DNA from: an uncultured Lachnospiraceae bacterium
Lineage (GTDB): Bacteria; Bacillota; Clostridia; Lachnospirales; Lachnospiraceae
Assembly (NCBI GenBank): GCA_947168905.1
Contig: CAMVNR010000011.1
Coordinates: 1 to 41,508, forward strand
Length of the DNA: 41,508 nt
Direction of reading: 5' to 3'
Positions 35,356-41,508 of the stretch are shown here, piece after piece. Both the position numbers and the translations under genes were made by a program. A model generated the notes under the pieces. That model was not told the DNA's origin and ran no database searches. It saw only the letters and a program-made list of their open reading frames with translations. Within the stretch, counting starts at the first letter, position 1; each line of letters starts with the position of its first letter.

Positions 35356-36777
35356 TTACTCATAAATATAATCGTATTCTCCCACCGACGCCCCGTCAAG
35401 AAGAATTCTGTCATAGGGCTGCAGGCCGTAACGCATGCCGGATGCAATCACCGTGTAGGAGGTATCCATGGAATTTGCCACTCTGAGAATGGGTTTGAAA
35501 ATACAGTAGCCCTGGTTGACCTGATATACGCCTTCCACCACAGTAGTCAGTCCGAGCGAAGACCTCTCCTGCTGCCGGTCATCCGCCATGCTGATGATCG
35601 TCATGCCTGCCGTAAGCTCGCTGCTGTACACATAGGCGGTATTATCTTCCCCGATAATAAAGGAATCCTCTTCGCCGTGCTTCAGGTAAACGGTGGCGGG
35701 AATAAAGCGCGCCCCTTCTTCCGTCTCAACAAGAAGCCCGTTCTGGCTGGAATTGCCTCCCGTCGTGATGTATGCGCTGTCGACAACGAAAAAGCTTTTC
35801 TTCACGATGGAGGACTCCGGAATTTTGTAACCGGTGATTTCGGTATCCAGAATCTGGAAATCAAGGAACCTGGAGTCCAGGTAGTTTCCGCCGAATTTCT
35901 GGAAGAAAAGCACCCCGGCGGGCGTCCTGTCCGCAAGCTCCCGGATCGAGAACGCGCCTTTAAGCTCGGTCCCGTCCGACAGACGAATGCTCAGGCTTTT
36001 CTTGTTCTGCAGCCGGTCGGCATCTCCTTCCGACAGCATAAAAACGACAGAAAACTGATTGTCCGGCGCCAGTTTATAGACAAAATCGCCGCGGCTGATC
36101 TGTTCCGTACTCGAACGAAGCTCCAGCGAATGATAGTTCTCAGGATCGAAATCCTGGGCGGTCAGCTGGCTTACAGACCTGCCTTCATACCCATCCTTCC
36201 AGAGGAGAAAGAAGCCGCTTCTGTCCGTACGCTGCTCTGTGAACGAGCCCTCGGGAAGGATATTATCGACACTGCTCGCGCCGTTTTCCAGAAGGCTGTT
36301 CAGAACCGCGGCGCGCACAGAGGTCTGCACATAGCGGGAGGTTTCAAAATTCACAGGATCATACTGACGGGAAGCATCTGTAATCGCCTCCCGGATCCGC
36401 ACCAGGCTGTCCCGGCTGAGCACGTCTTTTCCGCTGTACAGAAGATGGAGCCTCTCCTCAATCTTCCCGTTCTGGTCAATCGTGAGTGCAAGTGTTCCGG
36501 CCTTCAGACGTTCCTTCGCCGTGGCATAGTAGCTTAAATAGCCGTCGCTCTCGGCATTCACCGTAATCTCTTCCCGCAGGATCATTCCGCGGAAGGTTCC
36601 TGCCGCGCGGTCGGAATCCGCAGCCCCGATATTATATACCTGGATGCTGCTGCGCACAAGAAAAAGAATCCCCTGCACCACAAGGTACACGAGAATCAGC
36701 GCAAACACGACGCCGACAAAGGTGACCGGCAGCCGATGCGGATGCTTGATTATTTTCTTTTCTTCGTCCTGTGCCAT
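35356..36777 (-). CDS. HlyD-like membrane-anchored protein
   Basis: The 473-aa protein has one N-terminal membrane helix (about 18-42) and a long outside part with a biotinyl-lipoyl-like first segment (ITVNAESDGYLSYY) and beta-rich repeats, as in HlyD/adaptor proteins. No ABC transporter or outer-membrane partner is near. Its place between the carboxypeptidase and yggS-sepF is typical of Lachnospiraceae and suggests a wall or division role. AAAAGGAA precedes the ATG. Confidence 0.8.
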   Translation of the reverse strand: MAQDEEKKIIKHPHRLPVTFVGVVFALILVYLVVQGILFLVRSSIQVYNIGAADSDRAAGTFRGMILREEITVNAESDGYLSYYATAKERLKAGTLALTIDQNGKIEERLHLLYSGKDVLSRDSLVRIREAITDASRQYDPVNFETSRYVQTSVRAAVLNSLLENGASSVDNILPEGSFTEQRTDRSGFFLLWKDGYEGRSVSQLTAQDFDPENYHSLELRSSTEQISRGDFVYKLAPDNQFSVVFMLSEGDADRLQNKKSLSIRLSDGTELKGAFSIRELADRTPAGVLFFQKFGGNYLDSRFLDFQILDTEITGYKIPESSIVKKSFFVVDSAYITTGGNSSQNGLLVETEEGARFIPATVYLKHGEEDSFIIGEDNTAYVYSSELTAGMTIISMADDRQQERSSLGLTTVVEGVYQVNQGYCIFKPILRVANSMDTSYTVIASGMRYGLQPYDRILLDGASVGEYDYIYE

Positions 36778-36791
36778 GGATAGATTCCTTT

Positions 36792-37760
36792 TTATCCGCA
36801 GTATTGTGCCAGAAGTTTTACAATCTGCTCGTACAGCGCGTCATGCGACGCAGCGCCTGCAATCACCCCGATGCAGTCGGAGCCGTCTGCGCTTCGGACA
36901 GCGATCACTAGACATCTGCCCGCGGATACCGTATAGCCAGTTTTTGCCGCCGTCAGTGAAACTCCCTCCGGAAGGGCTGTATATCCGAGGCAGATAGAAT
37001 TCGTGGAGCGCCAGCTGCGGATAATATAGGATCCGTCCGGCTGGAGCGCCGCTCCGGTCGCGTCCCTTGAAGAAGCCAGCTCCGCAAGCTCCCGGTGCGT
37101 GATGAACGTGCGCATCAGAAGATACAGATCATAGACAGAGGTATAGTGGTTTTTGTCATGCAGCCCGTTCGCGTTTACAAAATGCGTGTTCAGCATCCCG
37201 AGTTCTTTTGCCCGGGAGTTCATTCTCTCCACAAAAGCCTCGATGCTTCCGTCGATGAAAACGGCGAGGACATTCGCAGCATCATTCCCGGAGGGGACGA
37301 GGAGCGCCGCGAGAAGGTCCGAAACGCTGTACTTCTCTCCTTCGACAAGCCCGGCGAGAGAGCTTCCCTCCCGCACACTTTCGAGCGCTTCTGCGGTGAC
37401 GGGAACCATCACAGTAAGATCCGGACAGTTTTCGGCAACCAGAAGCGCCGTCATCACCTTCGTCATACTCGCCGGGTAGATTCTGTCAGCCGCATTTTTC
37501 GCATACAGGACTTCTTTCGAGGTTTCGTTAAAAAGCCCCGCATATTTGGACAGAATCAGTTCTTCGTCATAACGAATTTCCGGATCAAGCACACACAGAT
37601 CCCTGCTGAAGGAAGGAAGCCGCGTCTTTGCGCCAATCCCTTCGGTAATCTTGCCGAGGATTTCACGCTCGTAGTCCGACACGGGCTCTTCCTTCCCGCA
37701 TGAAAGCATGCAGAAAGAAAATATAAGAAGGCAGGCAAAAAAGAATTTGATCTGTTTCAT
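36792..37760 (-). CDS. D-alanyl-D-alanine carboxypeptidase lipoprotein
   Basis: The protein (322 aa) is a serine DD-carboxypeptidase of the S11 type. It has SxxK in ASMTKV, SxN in PSGNDA and KTG in AAKTGYT. The N terminus (MKQIKFFFACLLIFSFCMLSC) is a lipoprotein signal with the lipobox cysteine near residue 21, so it needs LspA, encoded downstream. I start it at ATG 37760, whose ATGA overlaps the rodA stop; a longer reading to 38006 runs antiparallel to no homologue and lies inside rodA. Confidence 0.93.
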   Translation of the reverse strand: MKQIKFFFACLLIFSFCMLSCGKEEPVSDYEREILGKITEGIGAKTRLPSFSRDLCVLDPEIRYDEELILSKYAGLFNETSKEVLYAKNAADRIYPASMTKVMTALLVAENCPDLTVMVPVTAEALESVREGSSLAGLVEGEKYSVSDLLAALLVPSGNDAANVLAVFIDGSIEAFVERMNSRAKELGMLNTHFVNANGLHDKNHYTSVYDLYLLMRTFITHRELAELASSRDATGAALQPDGSYIIRSWRSTNSICLGYTALPEGVSLTAAKTGYTVSAGRCLVIAVRSADGSDCIGVIAGAASHDALYEQIVKLLAQYCG

Positions 37761-38941
37761 CAGTAAAATACCCTCTTTTTCAGCCTTCCGCGCAGCCCTA
37801 CCGACAAAGAGAGCCCGAGAAGAATGAAGGAGCTCAGAAGAGAACTCATTCCGGCGCTGACAAACGGAAGCGGGATCCCGGTATTCGGAATCAATAGAAG
37901 CGCCACCGCAATATTGATAAAGCTCTGGAATCCGATCGCCGCGCCTGCGCCGCCCGCAATCACCTTGCCGACGACGTCCTGGCATTTCCGGGCCATCCGG
38001 AAGCATTCAAACACAATCAGAAGTATGAGGATAATGACCACGACAGCGCCGATAAAACCAAGCTCCTCTCCGACCACCGCAAAGATGAAGTCACACTGCT
38101 CCTCCGAAAGGAACTGCCCGTTTTTGACGGATTCCAGGGAAGAGGTATTCAGGCCTTTTCCGAAAAGACCGCCCGAACCGATTGCCATCACGGAGTTGTT
38201 TTGCTGGTAAACGTTCGCTGGATACAGCTCCGGGAAGAAATAGGCATTGATACGCGCAATCTGGTGCTCTTCAAAAAGCTTCCACAGGATCGGCTGTCCT
38301 TCCTGGTATACGGCAAAAAAGAACAGTCCCACGAGCGGAATCATTGCGATCATCACGCCGACAATCCACTTGTAGCTGATATCCGCCAGGTAGAGAAGCG
38401 AGATAATCATCAGCGTCAGCACGATACTCGTGGACAGGTCCGGCTCCATCAGGACGAGGACAAGGACGGGCGCCGCCACCGCGAAATACAGGAGCAGCAT
38501 ATAGACCTTATTGATGCGGTCCTTCATCTTGTACAGGACAAAAGCCAGGAAAAGAAGAAGCGCCGGTTTGGAAAACTCGGACGGTTGGATGGTCCCGAAG
38601 AAAGGCACATAAATCCAGCGGTGCGCTCCGTAAATCGCGCGTGTAAAGAAACGGACATAGACCAGGCTTGCGATCGAAACCAGCAGAAATACCCAGGAGT
38701 ATTTCACCAGCTTCCGGTAATCGATAAAGGCCAGGATCAGCATGACCGCGAGCCCCATTCCGACACCGACAATCTGCTTGACGGTCGTCGAAACAATCGT
38801 CTGCGTCACTTCATTGGAGGTGGCGGAATGCACAACGAAAACGCCGATCGTACTGAGCAGAATGACATAGAAAATCAGCCGGAAATTAATATCCCTGGCC
38901 CGAAACTTTGTTTCATTCAGATAACCGAATTTGCCTGCCAT
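37760..38941 (-). CDS. rodA: Rod-shape protein RodA (SEDS glycosyltransferase)
   Basis: The 393-aa integral membrane peptidoglycan polymerase has about ten membrane helices. Family motifs include WIYVPFFGTIQPSEFSKPALL, FVLILVLMEPDLSTSIVL and GIPLPFVSAGMSSL near the end. It works with a class B PBP, here mrdA upstream. Two genes, minD and rodA, follow mrdA. The start at ATG 38941 has only a weak GAGAG site. Confidence 0.95.
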   Translation of the reverse strand: MAGKFGYLNETKFRARDINFRLIFYVILLSTIGVFVVHSATSNEVTQTIVSTTVKQIVGVGMGLAVMLILAFIDYRKLVKYSWVFLLVSIASLVYVRFFTRAIYGAHRWIYVPFFGTIQPSEFSKPALLLFLAFVLYKMKDRINKVYMLLLYFAVAAPVLVLVLMEPDLSTSIVLTLMIISLLYLADISYKWIVGVMIAMIPLVGLFFFAVYQEGQPILWKLFEEHQIARINAYFFPELYPANVYQQNNSVMAIGSGGLFGKGLNTSSLESVKNGQFLSEEQCDFIFAVVGEELGFIGAVVVIILILLIVFECFRMARKCQDVVGKVIAGGAGAAIGFQSFINIAVALLLIPNTGIPLPFVSAGMSSLLSSFILLGLSLSVGLRGRLKKRVFY

Positions 38942-38961
38942 ACTGCTTTACTGAACTCTCT

Positions 38962-39699
38962 TTACTTCAGATGAATGGGGATATCCTCCCCGTCGATTCT
39001 TCCGGCGATCCGTTCGAAACTTCTGTACGCCGGATCGCGCGTGTCATTTGTCATACTGCCTTCCTCGGCAGAAAGGAGGAGCGCTTCCGATTCCGGGATA
39101 ATCCCCAGAAGCGGTTCCCCGATTTCCGCGACAGCTTCTTCCGGAGAAAGCGTTTTTTCCTCCCGGAGGAGCTTACGGTCAAACCGGTTCAGGAGCACGC
39201 TTTTGCGAACGCCCTGAAAGCCCTGGTGCGCAAGAAGCATTCCGGAATCCCGGACAGACAGCCGGCCGAAGTCCGACACAATCACCGCAGCGTCCGCGGC
39301 GGCAAGCGCATAGTCCAGTCCGTCCGAAAAGCCCGAAGGCGCATCGATCAGAATATGTCCGAAGGACTCCTTCAAAAGTCCCGTAAGCTTCAGGAAGCTT
39401 TTTTTCGGGACCTGCAGAAGCTCCCTCTCCCGGGATGCGGGCAGGAGAAACAGATCCGAAGGATTCCCGCAGGGTATCAGCGCCTGGATGATCCTGCAGT
39501 TTCCTTCGATGACATCCAGAAGGTGATAGGAAACCCTGTTCTGGGCACCGAGGAGAACAGGCAGATCGTCCATTCTGAAATTCAGGTCTATGAGAAGCGT
39601 CTTTTCCCCACGCCTCGCAAGCGCGGCGCCAAGGTAAGCTGCTGCCGTCGTTTTGCCGGTTCCGCCTTTACCGGAAACCATCGCAATGATCTCTCCCAT
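38962..39699 (-). CDS. MinD-like ATPase, C-terminal membrane helix missing
   Basis: The 245-aa protein is a ParA/MinD ATPase with the deviant Walker A SGKGGTGKTT and a MinD-type DLLVLLG-like / HLLDVIEGNCR segment near 55-70, followed by ILIDAPSG. It ends IAGRIDGEDIPIHLK, before the amphipathic membrane-targeting helix that closes typical MinD. minC and minE normally flank minD between mrdA and rodA; both are missing. AAAGGAGAGAAGG precedes the ATG. Loss of the tail and partners suggests a changed role. Confidence 0.88.
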   Translation of the reverse strand: MGEIIAMVSGKGGTGKTTAAAYLGAALARRGEKTLLIDLNFRMDDLPVLLGAQNRVSYHLLDVIEGNCRIIQALIPCGNPSDLFLLPASRERELLQVPKKSFLKLTGLLKESFGHILIDAPSGFSDGLDYALAAADAAVIVSDFGRLSVRDSGMLLAHQGFQGVRKSVLLNRFDRKLLREEKTLSPEEAVAEIGEPLLGIIPESEALLLSAEEGSMTNDTRDPAYRSFERIAGRIDGEDIPIHLK

Positions 39700-39737
39700 C
39701 CTTCTCTCCTTTTTCGCCGCATGTTACAGGGACAGCG

Positions 39738-41508
39738 TCAGTCAAGCGTATCGTTCAGGCCGCCGGATGAAGCGGAATTCTTCAGAATCTCCTCCAGCGT
39801 AATATCGCCCTCCAGATACTCATACACACCTTTGCTGATCAGCGCCGCGTTTCCCGAAGAGTAGCCGTTCGGGATCTGCACGGCCATTGCATACTGAATA
39901 TTGTCGTAGGGTCCGTAGGACACATACCAGCCGTGTTCTGGGCGCGTACGGTTTTCCTGCGCCGAGCCGGACTTGGCGGCATAATCGTAACGGAGTGCGT
40001 TGAAGTCCGTTGAACGGGAGCCGCCCTCGTGGACAACCGTATACATGCCCTCATGGATGCGTTCCCAGGTGGAATCCTCCAGAGACAGCGTGCTCACAAT
40101 TTCCGGAGCGCGCGACAGAAGGATATTGCCCTCGCTGTCCTCAATCTTCTGAAGGAGTTTGAAATCATATACATTTCCGCGGGACGCAATCGCCGTAACA
40201 TAACGCGCCAGCGATATCGTCGTAAAGGCATGCGTTCCCTGTCCGATGGCTGAAGTCACCGGGAGGTCTTCGGAAATAACGGAAACATTTTCATTAGTTT
40301 CAATGCCGGTCAGGCTTCCAAAGCCGTACATTTCCGCGTATTTCTTCAGCACTGCCAGACCGAGTCCGGGGCTGTAGCGGCCGTCCGCGGTAAGACTGAA
40401 GCGGTAACCGCACTCGTAGAAGAAGCAGTTGCAGGACTGCCCGATCGCATGGATCAGGTCGAGATATCCGTGCTCTCCGTTCTGCGCACGGTAAATCCAG
40501 CATCTGGGATGGTCGAGTTTATCATAAATGCCTTCGCATTTGATGCGTTCGTTCGGTCTGAGATACCCGCCCTCCAGCGCTGCTGTTGCGGTAATCATCT
40601 TGAAGGTGGATCCCGGCGCCAGCCGGCTCTGCGTTGCACGGGAGTACAGGGGGCTCGACTGGTCCGAAAGCAGGCTCATATAGTAAGCCGAATTATTGAT
40701 TCTGTTGGAATCATATCCGGGGTAGGAAACCACCGCCAAAAGATCTCCCTTATTCGGGTCGGTAAGCACCAGTCCCGCGGAACACGGATCGAGTGCGATC
40801 TGGCCGGGGAGGAGCTCCATCGACGTGATCTTGGCAGCAAAGAAATCATACGCGGTATCGTTTGTATTGTCTGCAAGCTTCGTCTGCCACTCTTCATCTT
40901 CCTTGATGACGCCCTGGCGGAACATCGCCAGACCGATTTCACAGCCGGAAATCTGGTTGGTATGAATCAGCTCGTCATAGATCAGCTTGTCAAAGTCTCC
41001 GTACGACTCCGAAAGATTCCGAAGCATCGCCTCGGTCATAAACTGATAACAGGCATCTACGGTATTGTAACGCGAGTCCTCGGAGAACTTCGTCATGTCG
41101 ATCCAGCCTTCCGACAACGCGTGCAGCAAAAACTCCGGGAAGGCGCAGGTGCCCTCTTTCCAGCCAAGATAAACACTGTCCTCCGGATTGACAGAGGAGG
41201 TATTCAGGTATTCCTCACGTACCATGAAACTGTAAAGGTAGCTGATATACGCCTGTTCGTATTCATCAAATTCCGACAGCTTCTTCTCCTCGCGGTCCTC
41301 CAGATATCTCCGGATCCGGGAGAGAATCTCTTCCTTCCGGCGGCCGAGCACGCTGTTCATGCGTTTCTCCGCATCGCAGGCGCTGTCGGCGGCAAAAGCC
41401 TCCATCGACAGGATATTGTTGTTGATCATCTGGAAGTAAACGTCCCGGATCGGCAGCAGGTAATTGGATTCCTGATATGCCTGCATCGGATCGTAGTCGT
41501 CTTCCTTA
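39738..41508 (-). CDS. mrdA: Penicillin-binding protein 2 (C-terminal part, cut by the window end)
   Basis: The frame stays open to the right edge, so the N terminus lies outside. The 590 visible residues contain the transpeptidase core: active-site STFK in LAPGSTFKMIT (serine near 40610), the SxN-like SCN in IGQSCNCFF, and KSG in AAKSGSAQ. The preceding region holds a long helical insert of the elongasome PBP2 type. It precedes minD and rodA, its usual partner. The first in-frame ATG inside the window (41486) is not the true start. Confidence 0.92.
   Translation of the reverse strand, partial: KEDDYDPMQAYQESNYLLPIRDVYFQMINNNILSMEAFAADSACDAEKRMNSVLGRRKEEILSRIRRYLEDREEKKLSEFDEYEQAYISYLYSFMVREEYLNTSSVNPEDSVYLGWKEGTCAFPEFLLHALSEGWIDMTKFSEDSRYNTVDACYQFMTEAMLRNLSESYGDFDKLIYDELIHTNQISGCEIGLAMFRQGVIKEDEEWQTKLADNTNDTAYDFFAAKITSMELLPGQIALDPCSAGLVLTDPNKGDLLAVVSYPGYDSNRINNSAYYMSLLSDQSSPLYSRATQSRLAPGSTFKMITATAALEGGYLRPNERIKCEGIYDKLDHPRCWIYRAQNGEHGYLDLIHAIGQSCNCFFYECGYRFSLTADGRYSPGLGLAVLKKYAEMYGFGSLTGIETNENVSVISEDLPVTSAIGQGTHAFTTISLARYVTAIASRGNVYDFKLLQKIEDSEGNILLSRAPEIVSTLSLEDSTWERIHEGMYTVVHEGGSRSTDFNALRYDYAAKSGSAQENRTRPEHGWYVSYGPYDNIQYAMAVQIPNGYSSGNAALISKGVYEYLEGDITLEEILKNSASSGGLNDTLD

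Noticed and set aside
37761-38006. 82-residue N-terminal extension of the carboxypeptidase
   Set aside because: It would lie inside rodA in another frame; the lipoprotein signal begins at ATG 37760, which has a ribosome binding site and an ATGA overlap.
1-41508. Mobile elements, CRISPR, tRNA or rRNA genes
   Set aside because: I searched by eye for regular repeats, transposase-like frames and tRNA-like cloverleaves and found none.

Overview
The window comes from a monoderm Clostridia chromosome and most resembles Lachnospiraceae. The evidence is low-to-mid GC, strong AAAGGAGG-type ribosome binding sites, TTGACA/TATAAT promoters with 17-bp spacers, and Firmicute gene neighbourhoods: rpmE-yqhQ-prmC-prfA, DUF512-der-plsY, yggS-sepF beside lspA-rluD, a DUF4364 regulator, PyrK/PyrD class 1B, and ATCase with a PyrI subunit. 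It is core chromosome. I see no phage, IS element, CRISPR array, tRNA or rRNA. Most genes lie on the minus strand; only three (ABC-F ATPase, methylglyoxal synthase, CYTH phosphatase) are on the plus strand.

Region by region: (1) 10.1-1.0 kb, minus strand: a pyrimidine operon pyrC-carB-pyrK-pyrD-pyrF-pyrE-pyrB-pyrI covering every de novo UMP step except the small subunit of carbamoyl phosphate synthase (carA is absent), followed by a thioredoxin-reductase-like flavoprotein that has lost its NADPH motifs. (2) 10.2-12.7 kb, plus strand: an ABC-F ATPase and methylglyoxal synthase, closed by a two-way terminator. (3) 16.7-12.8 kb, minus strand: DUF4364, then rpmE-yqhQ-prmC-prfA. (4) 16.9-17.4 kb, plus strand: a CYTH triphosphatase that overlaps its neighbour tail to tail. 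(5) 25.8-17.3 kb, minus strand: rpsT, DUF512 radical-SAM protein, der, plsY, and a MoxR/DUF58/transglutaminase module. (6) 32.2-25.9 kb, minus strand: a structured noncoding RNA with its own promoter and terminator, leuS, rpoD, a GNAT acetyltransferase and a QueH-alanine racemase fusion. (7) 41.5-32.3 kb, minus strand: cell-shape and division genes mrdA (cut by the window end), a MinD-like ATPase without MinC or MinE, rodA, a carboxypeptidase lipoprotein, a HlyD-like protein, yggS, sepF, lspA and rluD.

The most unusual items are: the single-polypeptide fusion of QueH (tRNA queuosine modification) with a complete alanine racemase; the roughly 210-nt multibranched RNA upstream of leuS; the NADPH-motif-less thioredoxin reductase (ferredoxin-dependent FFTR-like); the orphan MinD that lacks its membrane-targeting tail; and an 11-bp perfect inverted repeat at the 5' end of the rpsT transcript.
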